This document shows, piece by piece, positions 1-7,810 of a DNA stretch of 41,458 nt. Under the pieces are notes generated by a model. It was given only the letters and a program-made list of their open reading frames with translations, was not told the origin of the DNA and made no database searches. The position numbers and the translations under genes were made by a program. The DNA is from an uncultured Anaerolineae bacterium (lineage in GTDB: Bacteria; Chloroflexota; Anaerolineae; JACIWP01), in the NCBI GenBank assembly GCA_938049385.1, contig CALIBQ010000045.1, forward strand, positions 1 to 41,458, in the 5' to 3' direction. Positions within the stretch are counted from its first letter, which is position 1; each line of letters opens with the position of its first letter.

Positions 1-84
1 CGCAATGCGGCGCAGGCTACCGTCGAATGGCGCTTTACCACGACCGATGCTCGGCTTAAGTTCCATCGCCTATATCATCAATAA
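1..84 (+). CDS. IS630-family transposase, C-terminal fragment
   Basis: The open frame entering from the left edge encodes 27 residues and ends at a TAA at 82-84. The peptide ATVEWRFTTTDARLKFHRLY resembles the typical extreme C-terminus of IS630-family transposases (pattern T-x-W-x-F-T-T-x-D-A-R-x-K-x-x-x-L-Y). IS630 elements are cut-and-paste transposons that insert at TA dinucleotides. The rest of the gene, with its catalytic DDE domain, lies outside the window. Only 16 bp separate its stop from the stop of a broken heliorhodopsin frame on the other strand. The right end of the element therefore probably lies between about 85 and 112. Assignment rests on a short stretch, so confidence is moderate. 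Confidence 0.6.
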   Translation, partial: RNAAQATVEWRFTTTDARLKFHRLYHQ

Positions 85-100
85 TTATTGTGGTGAAGTA

Positions 101-451
101 CTAGTATAGCATAAGTTTCGATGTTTTTGAAATAGCTTCTACATAGCGCCCATAGCCGATGGTGGAAAGATAGAAGTGGGCTACGGCCGATATGAGCAGG
201 AAAAGCGCCACAGCCGGACCGAAGGGCAGTTCGTACAGCAGTTGGGGATTGGGCTTCAGTGTAAAGGTGGAGCGGTCAAAGGTAAGATAATTCGTGAAGA
301 TTGGATAGGTCTTGTCGTTGCTGACCACCCACATGAAGATGCCCTGAATCAGATGCAGGAAGCCCATGATCAGGTTGAAACGACGCAATCCTCTGAATGT
401 CTTCTGTTGTGCACTTGCTGCATCCAGTGGTACGCTTGATTCTGAAGCCAT
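101..451 (-). pseudogene. Heliorhodopsin, N-terminal fragment (helices A and B only)
   Basis: The frame encodes about 116 residues with two membrane helices: one beginning RFNLIMGFLHLIQGIF (helix A), the other beginning ELPFGPAVALFLLISAVAHF (helix B). The R-x-N...LH-x-x-Q pattern, the long A-B loop and the LYELPF..A-x-A-x-FL...A-x-x-H stretch are typical of heliorhodopsins, retinal-binding seven-helix proteins of about 250 residues. The chain stops right after the A-B unit, so helices C-G and the retinal Schiff-base lysine are missing. The last residues (LMLY-stop) probably come from inserted IS630 DNA. The start is ATG at 451, not GTG at 460, because AAAGGAGG lies immediately upstream of the GTG and at proper spacing for the ATG. 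The product should not form a photoreceptor. Confidence 0.75.
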
Positions 452-559
452 TTTGCTCACCTCCTTTAAGTGTTTGTTTTGCCCCTTAGGGCTAGATAAC
501 GGCCGGCGGCTCTCCTACGCCGCGCAGCACAGCAGAGCGGCGTCGGGTGGAAGTGCTTA

Positions 560-1171
560 TTAGTCTGCCGTTCCCTGCCCGGCTGCCCTGCGTACTGCAT
601 CGCGTAATTCATCGTAAGAAACTGCCTGTCCTGCAAGGTTCGCAAGACTGCGCAGAGTTATTGAATGCTGACTGCGAGTACGAGCATCAAGAACCGTGGT
701 AGGCAAAACAAAGAACTGCCACTGATCCACATTCAGAGGATCAATGGATGCCTTGTCTTGGTGAGCCAGAAGCGCAAAGACGTATACTTGGGCTTGGCGC
801 CGGGGTTCTCCTTCCAGAACATTGGTGTCAGCATTCCACGCCCTTGTCTTCGGGACGCGGAACGTAATAGGCGATAGATCGCGCTGGCTCCAGCTTTGGA
901 TGTAAGCAGCCGATTTGACTTCGACCGAGATCCCTTCGGGTGTGATTAAGTCAAAAGCCCCCCATTCATCTCGGACGCCATCCAGTTTGATGCCAAGCGC
1001 GCTGGCAACGATGAATTCTGCCAAAATTCCACGTGTAGCGTTGCTTACCAGATCAGATGCACTCCAGCGCCAAAGATCGAGCACAGTAACTCCAAGGGGA
1101 CAACCGTTTGAGTGAAGCGGTTCAGCACCACCTTTACGGACAGGGTAAATGCGTGAGAGTTGTTGTATCAT
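560..1171 (-). CDS. PD-(D/E)XK nuclease-like protein of unknown role
   Basis: A 203-residue soluble protein. Its central region has a restriction-endonuclease-fold core: a helix (RGILAEFIVASALG), then WGAFDLITPEG and ISVEVKSAAYIQSW. This gives the D...E-x-K signature (D in FDL, E and K in VEVKS) seen in PD-(D/E)XK enzymes, followed by a QSW motif. The N-terminal 40 residues and the C-terminal half have no motif I recognise. Small proteins with this core occur as stand-alone hypotheticals in several phyla, and substrates are unknown to me. It has its own perfect consensus promoter at 1212-1240 and a short leader, so it is probably monocistronic. A neighbouring methylase or other restriction partner is not visible. 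The ATG at 1171 is preceded by an AGAGGT-like site. Confidence 0.7.
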   Translation of the reverse strand: MIQQLSRIYPVRKGGAEPLHSNGCPLGVTVLDLWRWSASDLVSNATRGILAEFIVASALGIKLDGVRDEWGAFDLITPEGISVEVKSAAYIQSWSQRDLSPITFRVPKTRAWNADTNVLEGEPRRQAQVYVFALLAHQDKASIDPLNVDQWQFFVLPTTVLDARTRSQHSITLRSLANLAGQAVSYDELRDAVRRAAGQGTAD

Positions 1172-1211
1172 CGAGTACCTCTTGTCGGTTGTGGGTTTTC
1201 AACTCACGTAT

Positions 1212-1240
1212 ATTATAGGGGGTGAAATATGGCTTGTCAA
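1212..1240 (-). promoter_or_regulatory. Consensus sigma-70 promoter for the PD-(D/E)XK gene
   Basis: On the minus strand TTGACA (1240-1235) is followed by a 17-bp spacer and TATAAT (1217-1212), a perfect match to the housekeeping consensus. It lies about 40 bp upstream of the ATG at 1171. It is back to back with the patatin-gene promoter at 1264-1292. Confidence 0.8.
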
Positions 1241-1263
1241 TCGGTCAGCGCGCTGGGCGGGGC

Positions 1264-1292
1264 TTATCAATGCTCCCCCATTGTGGTACAAT
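1264..1292 (+). promoter_or_regulatory. Promoter for the patatin-like gene, with a palindromic -10 region
   Basis: TTATCA (1264-1269), a 17-bp spacer and TACAAT (1287-1292). The spacer end and -10 box form ATTGT-GGT-ACAAT (1280-1292), a perfect inverted repeat with a 3-nt centre. Fifteen bases (1276-1290) are identical to the promoter before the glycine riboswitch (14766-14780), at the same place relative to the two boxes. Confidence 0.65.
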
Positions 1293-1387
1293 ACGGGTCG
1301 AGTATTCCCGATGGCCGGCGAGCGGCCGCCGCTCGCCCGGCCCCAGCCTTGTCTGGCCCAATATTTATGGAGAACGAGGAGCCCAAT

Positions 1388-2275
1388 ATGCGACTGCGAT
1401 GGGATATGGATTTCGAGGACCTGGGGGAAGCACTGCAGTCCCTGATCGGTCAGCCCAGGCAGGTGCTGGAGCAGATACGCCGGCGGCTCCCGTTCCGCCG
1501 GCGCATCGGGCTGGTGCTCAGCGGCGGCGCGGAGCGGGGATTCGCCCATATCGGGGTGCTCTCCGTGCTGGAGCGGGAGGGCATCATCCCCGATGTGGTG
1601 GCCGGCACCAGCGCCGGCGCGGTGGTCGGCGCGGTCTACTGCGCCGGCTGGTCGACGCGTCAGATGCTTCAGCTTGCCGCCGGCCTCAACTGGACCCGGC
1701 TGGGCAAGCCGCAGTGGAACCTGCTCCGCTCGATGGGGATTCTCGACGGCGCCCGGTTCGAGGCATACTTCCGCGAGCTGGTAGGGGACATTACATTCGA
1801 GGACTTGGCCATTCCTTTGACGGTGATGGCGGCCGACCTGCTGACGGGCGAAGAAGTGCCTATCCGCAGTGGTCCGCTGGCGCCGGCGGTGCGCGCCAGC
1901 AGTGCCCTGCCGGTCATCTTTAACCCGGTGCCCTACAACGGTCGCCTGCTGGTGGACGGCGGCCTGGTCAACAACCTGCCCATCACTGCGGCGCTGGCGA
2001 TGGGCGCCGATTATGTGATCGCGGTGAACGTCAGCCAGGCCGCAGAGCCGACGGAGCCACCGGCGAACATCCTGGATGTCCTGCAGTTGGCCTTTGTGAC
2101 CATGCGGCGCAATGCCATGCGGGATGAGCCGGCGGCGGACTGCCTCATCGTGCCGCGCATCGGCGATACGGACAAACTGCGCATCACCAGCGGTCTGGGC
2201 CGCATCTATCAGGCCGGCGTCCTGGCCGCGGAGGCGGCTCTCCCTCAACTGCGCAGGGACCTCGGGCTTTCGTGA
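1388..2275 (+). CDS. Patatin-like phospholipase (RssA/YchK type)
   Basis: A 295-residue single-domain protein. It carries all patatin hallmarks: the oxyanion-hole loop SGGAERG (residues 45-51), the nucleophile elbow GTSAG with Ser75, and the catalytic aspartate in VDGGLVNN (Asp190). Family members hydrolyse acyl esters of phospholipids with a Ser-Asp dyad. This short bacterial type (RssA, YchK) is usually cytoplasmic or membrane-associated and its substrate is rarely known. ATG 1388 is chosen because GAGGAG lies 6 nt upstream. An upstream in-frame ATG at 1367 has no such site. The gene is convergent with the pilin-like gene, with only 18 bp between the two stops. Confidence 0.9.
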   Translation: MRLRWDMDFEDLGEALQSLIGQPRQVLEQIRRRLPFRRRIGLVLSGGAERGFAHIGVLSVLEREGIIPDVVAGTSAGAVVGAVYCAGWSTRQMLQLAAGLNWTRLGKPQWNLLRSMGILDGARFEAYFRELVGDITFEDLAIPLTVMAADLLTGEEVPIRSGPLAPAVRASSALPVIFNPVPYNGRLLVDGGLVNNLPITAALAMGADYVIAVNVSQAAEPTEPPANILDVLQLAFVTMRRNAMRDEPAADCLIVPRIGDTDKLRITSGLGRIYQAGVLAAEAALPQLRRDLGLS

Positions 2276-2293
2276 GCTGGATCGTGCGCGGGA

Positions 2294-3025
2294 TCACGGG
2301 CAGGGGACGTTCAGCGGGACCTTCATCCATCCCCACGCTGTTGTCCGTTCTTGCGTGGATTCCTGCCGTGCAAATGGGATCTCCTGGGTGCGCCAGGAAA
2401 GGTGCAGACGTATGGATATCGGAGCGCCGGCCAGCGCCGCGGCGATGGTCGAACGCTCATTCTCTCCTGCGGACTGCCAGCCGGCCATCTCCCCCTCCAG
2501 CTCAAGACGCTGAACGGTGATTTCGAGCCGCTGGATGACCAGCCGGCCGGTCATGAGGGCCGGCTTGCCTGGTCCCAGGAGGATTCCCGCAGGAATGTCC
2601 CAGGGTCCGGCACCGCTCAGGTCCAGGGGTGCCGCTTGCAGACAGCGCAGGCGCGGCGGGTCAGCGGTCAGGTCGCTGAGCAGGGGGTCTGCAGAGGGGG
2701 TCTGCGCCGGCAGAAGCAGGAGACAGCGCTGCGGCCCGCCGAAACGCAGGCGATCCGGCGCGTCGTCGCCGTTGATGTCCAACGCTTCGACGGCGCCGAC
2801 GATCCAGCCGGCGGTGCATGCGCGTATGCGGGGGGTAGGAGATGGTTTCGGTGCGGCGGTCACCGCCGCCGGCGGGGATGCAAGCGCGCCGATCAGGGAA
2901 TAGTACACCTGGTCCAGCCCGGGGCCCAACAGGATGTACAGGCAGATGGCCGTCAGGCTGAGGAAAATGACCAGGAGCGCGTATTCCGCCCAGCTCTGGC
3001 CTGACTCGCGGCATTTTCCCACCAT
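2294..3025 (-). CDS. Class IVb (Flp) pilin-like protein with long C-terminal domain
   Basis: 243 residues. The N-terminus has a class IVb prepilin signature: a short leader ending in Gly9, then QSWAEYALL, so Glu and Tyr fall at mature positions +5 and +6 as in Flp pilins. A hydrophobic helix of about 20 residues follows. True Flp pilins are only about 50-80 residues long. Here a Pro-rich linker (around residues 55-65) leads to a ~170-residue domain with a DINGDDAPD segment, similar to Ca-binding or dockerin-type loops, and no other motif I recognise. It may be a pseudopilin or a surface protein exported by a Tad-type system, but no tad genes are in the window. It lies 16 bp downstream of the TPR gene, so the two are probably cotranscribed. 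Confidence 0.65.
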   Translation of the reverse strand: MVGKCRESGQSWAEYALLVIFLSLTAICLYILLGPGLDQVYYSLIGALASPPAAVTAAPKPSPTPRIRACTAGWIVGAVEALDINGDDAPDRLRFGGPQRCLLLLPAQTPSADPLLSDLTADPPRLRCLQAAPLDLSGAGPWDIPAGILLGPGKPALMTGRLVIQRLEITVQRLELEGEMAGWQSAGENERSTIAAALAGAPISIRLHLSWRTQEIPFARQESTQERTTAWGWMKVPLNVPCP

Positions 3026-3041
3026 ATTCTGCTGTCCAGCC

Positions 3042-4484
3042 CTACTCCAGCCCCAGCCACTGCCGGCAGGCCTTGCGCCCTTCCTGCGCGCCCTGATGGG
3101 CCGGCATCAGCGCCAACGCCTGCTCGAACACCGGCAGGGCCTCCGCGCATTGCCCCATGCGGGCCAGCGCCCAGCCTTTGAGGTTCATGGCCTCCACATC
3201 CGCTGGATTGATGGCCAGCGCCCGATCCAGCGGCTTCAATGCCTCCTCATACTGCTCCAGGTGGGAGTAAATCACACCCATTTGGCGCAGCGAATCATCC
3301 AGCAGGCTCCGTAGTTCCTCCATCTGGATGACCTCCTGGAAGGTTTGCAGAGCTGATTCGAACTGGCCGGCGCCAAGCTGAGCCTGGCCGCGCAGGTAGC
3401 GCGGTTCGGGGTCGTCGGGGTGCAGGGATTCCAGCCGGCCGGCGGCCTCGAGCGCCTGGTCGTACTGTGCCACAGCCATGTAGCTCTCGTAGAGCGCCTG
3501 CAGGACATCATCATCGGCGGCCTCACTGCCGGCAAGGGGAGCGAGATACTGCACCGCTTCTTCGTAATTCCCTTCTGCGAACAGCGCCAGCCCCATCCAG
3601 CGGCGGGTCTCCGCATCATCCGGGGCTTTTTCCAGCGCGCGGCGCAGGTAATTCAATGCGGTGGAGGCACTGCCGCGCAGGAAATAGAACTGTCCGAGGG
3701 CACGCAGTATCTGCGGGGAATTGGGATCGCGGGAGTAGGCCTCGTTGAGCCATACCTCGGCATCCTCCCAGTTCTGGCGCGCCATGGAGGTCAGCCCGAT
3801 GCCGAGATACGGTTCGGGAGAATTGGGCGCCATGCCGGCCGCGGCGCCGAACATCGCCTCCGCTTCATCGTAATTTCCCACGCGGTAGGCGCTCCAGCCC
3901 ATCATCAACAGCGCCGGCGCCAGGTTCGGTTGGGGTTTGGATATCTCCGCCGCCACTGCCTGCCCGAAAACATATTGTGCGGCCTCGTAGCGGCCGGCAT
4001 CGTACAGCTCCTGACCGACTTTCAGCAGATCGGGGGTGGCGACCACCGGCTGGCGCGGCTGTGCCTGGAGCCGGCCGATGGACACACCCAGCGCCAGCAC
4101 GGCCAGGAAGGCGGCGGCGAGCACGAGCCACCACAGCCGGCCAAGCCGGCCCGATAGGACGATGGTTTTGGGAGGGGCCGCTTGTCGAGTGCCGCGCACA
4201 GGCCGGCGCGCGGCCGGCGCCGCTTCGGCGCCGGAAAGGGTCTTGACGGCCTCCTCGTCGCGGAAGAGGGGCACACGCCGGCGCTCAGGGCGCACACTCC
4301 GGCCAGGGGCAGGCTCTGCTTCTTCCGGAAGGCGGACCTCCACCGGGCGGAAGCGGGCTTTGGGCTGGCGCGGCGCCTCGGCGGCTTTGTCTTCCGCCGG
4401 CGCGGCGCTCAACCGGGCCAGACAGTGGGGGCACACGACCTCTTCGCCGCTCAATTCTCCACCGCACTGCGGACACTGCGGCAT
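3042..4484 (-). CDS. Zinc-ribbon, single-TM, TPR-repeat protein
   Basis: 480 residues. The N-terminus is a zinc ribbon with CPxC (Cys4, Cys7) and CPHC (Cys18, Cys21). A low-complexity, charged and Ala/Pro-rich stretch follows to about residue 110, then one membrane helix (about 113-137, starting WWLVLAAAFLAVLALG). The rest, from about 150 to 475, is a run of tetratricopeptide repeats (for example GNYDEAEAMFGAAAGMAPNS and EQYEEALKPLDRALAINPAD), which are protein-protein scaffolds. The topology suggests a cytoplasmic ribbon and an extracytoplasmic TPR domain. It is followed closely by the pilin-like gene, so a role in surface assembly is possible but unproven. GGAGGT sits 6 nt before the ATG. 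Confidence 0.8.
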   Translation of the reverse strand: MPQCPQCGGELSGEEVVCPHCLARLSAAPAEDKAAEAPRQPKARFRPVEVRLPEEAEPAPGRSVRPERRRVPLFRDEEAVKTLSGAEAAPAARRPVRGTRQAAPPKTIVLSGRLGRLWWLVLAAAFLAVLALGVSIGRLQAQPRQPVVATPDLLKVGQELYDAGRYEAAQYVFGQAVAAEISKPQPNLAPALLMMGWSAYRVGNYDEAEAMFGAAAGMAPNSPEPYLGIGLTSMARQNWEDAEVWLNEAYSRDPNSPQILRALGQFYFLRGSASTALNYLRRALEKAPDDAETRRWMGLALFAEGNYEEAVQYLAPLAGSEAADDDVLQALYESYMAVAQYDQALEAAGRLESLHPDDPEPRYLRGQAQLGAGQFESALQTFQEVIQMEELRSLLDDSLRQMGVIYSHLEQYEEALKPLDRALAINPADVEAMNLKGWALARMGQCAEALPVFEQALALMPAHQGAQEGRKACRQWLGLE

Positions 4485-4581
4485 GTGAAACCTCCCTCAT
4501 CAGGCACAGGGGCACGGTACAAGCTGTTGATATTGTAACATATTTGGGCGCCGGCCGCGCCCACCGCCCCAATTCTTTATG

Positions 4582-6957
4582 TTAAACCTTGGGGTGCGGT
4601 GATGAGTTTATCTGTCGAAAGCCGGCCGGCAGTATCTGCTCCAAACGCGCCTGCAGTTGAAACCGCCGGTAGGCCGCGGTTTCATCCAGCAGACGGCGCA
4701 GGGAGCTGGAAATGGGTGAGGTGATGACGTCGGCCCAGTGGACGGTCTGTGGACGGTAGCGGAGGAAGAAGAGACCGTCCTCGCCGACGCGTTCGAACAT
4801 GCAGACATCCAAATCGCTCAGCAGTTCCAGCCCCAGCAGGACCGTTTCCGGCCGCTGGGCGATGGCGCCGGCCAGGGTGGTGAGACGGGCCTCCCCGCGC
4901 TTCGTGCGCAGGGTGTGCTTGACCAGGCCCATCAGGTCCATTAGCAAGGTGCGCAGGTCGGCCGGCGGGCAGTCGCCGTACAGCAGAACCAGCCGGCGCG
5001 CCGCGGTTTTTGCCAGTGCCGCGGAGAACTCATCGGGGCCGGGCGGCACGCTCCAGATGACCAGCGTCTCCGCCGGCTGGAGCTGATCGCGCCGCTGTAG
5101 GAAGGGGAACGCGCCGGCGCCCCGGCCCTCTCCCCATAAGGCGATGGGCTCACCGGCCGCGGCGCGCTCCGCCCAATGCCCGAGCACGCCGGCGGCATCG
5201 GGGGAGGCCCGCAGGTCCAGGACTTCGACGGTGTGCTCAGGCACGGGGACCACGATAGGGGCGGCCGGCGTGCGGCGGACTGCTACCAGCTCAATCTGCA
5301 TGCGGCGCGTCCCGCCGTACAGGTTCTGCCGCAGGGTAAAGGCTAGGTCCAGCGAACCCTGGGGGAGCAAGTCGCGGTCCCCGTTGAACCAGACCACCTC
5401 ATGCGTGACGCCGGCTTCATCGGTCAGGCGCAGGCGGTAGTGCTCGCGGCGCTCTCCCACTGTCTCGATGGATGCCAGGGTTAGTCCGCGCGCGGCTAGG
5501 ATCGGTGCGGGGTTGCCTTCTCCAAAAGGCGCCAGGCGCGCCAGGTCATCGTACAACGCCAGGCTCAGCTCATCCCAGCGCACCCAGGCGTCAATCAGCA
5601 GGGTGTGCTCCAGCACCTGCTGAGTGGTCATATGGCGCACCGTCTGGATGAGCCGATGGGTGAACTCGTCCAGGTCCATCTCGCGCAGGGAGAAGCCGGC
5701 GGCCATGGGGTGTCCCCCTTCGGCGACCAGCAGGTCTTTCTGCTGAAGGATGGCCTGATGGATGTCAATGCCGGGGACAGAGCGGGCGGAGCCGCGCGCC
5801 ATGCCATCCGGGCCGATGCTGATGACCACAGCCGGCCGGTGGTACATGTCGGCCAGCCGGCCGGCGACGATGCCGACTACGCCAGGGTGCCACTGTCGGT
5901 TGGCCAGGACGATGGCCGGCGGCAGGGGGCGCGGCATGGCCTCCAGCCGCTCCATGGCCATGCTCATGGCCAGGTTGGTCTGATAGCGCCGCTCCTCGTT
6001 CAGGCCGAGGATTTCCACCGCCCATTCCTCTGCCTGGCGCTTGTCCTCGGTCAGGAGCAGGCGCACGGCCAGTTCGGCGTGGGCCAGCCGGCCGACCGCG
6101 TTGAGGGCCGGCGCCAGCTCATACATGACCGGGGTCGTGTCAATGTCGGACAGCTCGATACTGCCGGCGTTCAGCAAGGCACGCAGGCCGACGCGCCGGC
6201 CGCTGGCCAGGCGCGGCAGTCCAATCTGCACGAGGTAGCGGTTGTCCTGCAGGAGCGGCACCACATCGGCGATGGTGCCCAGGGCCACCAGGTCCGCCAA
6301 CTGCTCGACCATGCGGCCGCGGCCGAAATGTTCGAACAGGCCCTCAGCCAGCTTGTACGCCACGCCGGCACCGGCCAGGGAGTAGCAGGGATGCGCAGGC
6401 GGGAGCCGCTTGGGGTTCACCACTGCTAGTGCCGGCACCGGCGCCGAGGGCATATCGTGATGGTCGGTGATGATGACGTCCACACCCTGACCCCGCAAGA
6501 ACTGAAGCTCCGCCAGGTCGCCCACTCCGCAGTCGCAGGTGACCAGCACCTGCAGGCCGGCTTCCAGCAGTTCTTTGAGCGCCGGCTGGTTCAGCCCGCG
6601 CGGTTCTTCCTGCCGGTGGGGGATATAGAAGCGCACCAACGCGCCCAGGGTCTGCAAGGCGGAGAACATGATGGCCGTGGCGGTCTGCCCGTCCACGTCG
6701 AAATCGCCCCAGACGACTATCGGCTGGTGCTTCTGAACGGCACGGGCGAGCCGTTCCACAGCCGCGCCGGCATCAGGCAGTTCCAAGGGCGAGGCCGGCC
6801 GATAATAGCGCGGGTTGAGGAAAGCCAGCGCGGCCTCCGGGGTCATGATTCCCTTGCGCGCCAGCAGTTCCGCCACTAGGGGGTGTCCCCCGATGGCCAG
6901 GGAGAGCTCTGGTGGGACCTGTGTCGCCGGCGGGTCAATCCATGTCGCTTGCGGCAT
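4582..6957 (-). CDS. recJ: Single-stranded-DNA-specific exonuclease RecJ
   Basis: 791 residues, a 5'-3' single-strand exonuclease of the DHH family used in recombinational repair and mismatch repair. Visible motifs are DFDVDGQTATA (motif I, usually DYDVDG), VITDHHDMP (the DHH motif), TIADVVPL, and the DHHA1 motif GGHPMAAGFSL; an OB-fold region follows. The last ~220 residues form a C-terminal extension comparable in total length to Bacillus-type RecJ (~786 residues). The start is ATG 6957 (MPQATW) with GAGGG upstream. The open frame continues upstream, but that part overlaps the nuclease gene and is out of family. It lies 10 bp after the nuclease stop, suggesting that the resection genes and RecJ are one operon. 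Confidence 0.92.
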   Translation of the reverse strand: MPQATWIDPPATQVPPELSLAIGGHPLVAELLARKGIMTPEAALAFLNPRYYRPASPLELPDAGAAVERLARAVQKHQPIVVWGDFDVDGQTATAIMFSALQTLGALVRFYIPHRQEEPRGLNQPALKELLEAGLQVLVTCDCGVGDLAELQFLRGQGVDVIITDHHDMPSAPVPALAVVNPKRLPPAHPCYSLAGAGVAYKLAEGLFEHFGRGRMVEQLADLVALGTIADVVPLLQDNRYLVQIGLPRLASGRRVGLRALLNAGSIELSDIDTTPVMYELAPALNAVGRLAHAELAVRLLLTEDKRQAEEWAVEILGLNEERRYQTNLAMSMAMERLEAMPRPLPPAIVLANRQWHPGVVGIVAGRLADMYHRPAVVISIGPDGMARGSARSVPGIDIHQAILQQKDLLVAEGGHPMAAGFSLREMDLDEFTHRLIQTVRHMTTQQVLEHTLLIDAWVRWDELSLALYDDLARLAPFGEGNPAPILAARGLTLASIETVGERREHYRLRLTDEAGVTHEVVWFNGDRDLLPQGSLDLAFTLRQNLYGGTRRMQIELVAVRRTPAAPIVVPVPEHTVEVLDLRASPDAAGVLGHWAERAAAGEPIALWGEGRGAGAFPFLQRRDQLQPAETLVIWSVPPGPDEFSAALAKTAARRLVLLYGDCPPADLRTLLMDLMGLVKHTLRTKRGEARLTTLAGAIAQRPETVLLGLELLSDLDVCMFERVGEDGLFFLRYRPQTVHWADVITSPISSSLRRLLDETAAYRRFQLQARLEQILPAGFRQINSSPHPKV

Positions 6958-6967
6958 ATGCCCTCGA

Positions 6968-7810
6968 TCAATATTCAAATTCTGGGATGTCCGACCAATC
7001 CCATTCGTCGGCCTGGCCGGCGGTAATGTCGGCACCGGCCAGCACCTCCTCCGATTTCGACCGGCCGCAGTATCCCCAGTACGGGCAGAGGACACAGGTC
7101 CGCTCGTCCTCGCAGGGTGTGAAGCCGTCGGCCGGCAGGGAGGCGATATGCGCAATCCGCTCCCGCAGGCGCTCCTTCGCCGAAGCATGCTCCTCGGCGG
7201 AGTAGGGCAGGATGAGTGGTGTCGCCGGGTATTCGGAAAACCAGTAAATCATTTCGACGGCATCGGCGGGTACTGCTGGCTCGCCGAAGTAGGGGGCGCC
7301 GGCCTCTACCGCCAGATAGCGGTAAACCACCGTCTGCCAGCTTTCCCTCAACTGGTCAAGCTGAGGATAAAAGAGGCCGGTTTTCCAGTCGAAGATGGTC
7401 AGCCGCCGGCGGGGCTCCACCGCCAGCAGGTCCATGCGTGCCAGGAGCACATGTTCCCCCATCGGTGCGGCCAGTTCGACCTCTGGGAAGCGTGGGCCGG
7501 CCGGCAGAGAAGGGGGATGGTCCAGGAAGGCCTGCCACCATAACCGTAGGGGCGAGTCGGCCGGCTCCGATTCTATGATATGGCTGACGCTGATGTTCAA
7601 CAGCCACTGCTGGACCAGCCGGTGGAAGCGGGAGCGATGGAGCAGGTCCATTTCATGGTCTCGGGAAAGGGCGGTCTGCGGCCACTCGATGCGGGCGATC
7701 CAGCGCAGGTAAAAGCGGCGCGGACAGCGGTCGAAGTCCTGCAGGTTCGACTGGGTAAAGACGAAGGGTGCCTGAACAGCCGCCAGGCCGGCAAACGCTT
7801 CCCGCATCAT
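6968..7810 (-). CDS. RecB-type PD-(D/E)XK nuclease with AddB-like Fe-S cysteines
   Basis: 280 residues, a stand-alone PDDEXK_1 (Cas4/RecB/AddB) nuclease. Motifs in order: Cys29 (CPRRFYLRW), His63 (FHRLVQQW), Asp127 (RMDLL), Asp141 and Lys143 (FDWKTG), Gln159/Tyr163 (QTVVY). The C-terminus has Cys239-x2-Cys242-x5-Cys248. Cys29 with the last three reproduces the C...C-x2-C-x5-C pattern that holds the [4Fe-4S] cluster of AddB and Cas4. Its ATG overlaps the stop of the upstream helicase (ATGA, with ATGATG at 7810). I infer that it supplies the nuclease activity of a complex with the two upstream helicases. A Cas4 role is unlikely because no CRISPR genes are present. Confidence 0.85.
   Translation of the reverse strand: MMREAFAGLAAVQAPFVFTQSNLQDFDRCPRRFYLRWIARIEWPQTALSRDHEMDLLHRSRFHRLVQQWLLNISVSHIIESEPADSPLRLWWQAFLDHPPSLPAGPRFPEVELAAPMGEHVLLARMDLLAVEPRRRLTIFDWKTGLFYPQLDQLRESWQTVVYRYLAVEAGAPYFGEPAVPADAVEMIYWFSEYPATPLILPYSAEEHASAKERLRERIAHIASLPADGFTPCEDERTCVLCPYWGYCGRSKSEEVLAGADITAGQADEWDWSDIPEFEY

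Noticed and set aside
6958-7188. N-terminal extension of RecJ by 77 codons
   Set aside because: It overlaps the nuclease gene, has Arg/Pro-rich shadow composition, and MPQATW at 6957 has a ribosome site.
6968-7810. Cas4 of a CRISPR system
   Set aside because: The cysteine and nuclease motifs are shared with Cas4, but no cas genes or repeat arrays are present and the gene is coupled to helicases.
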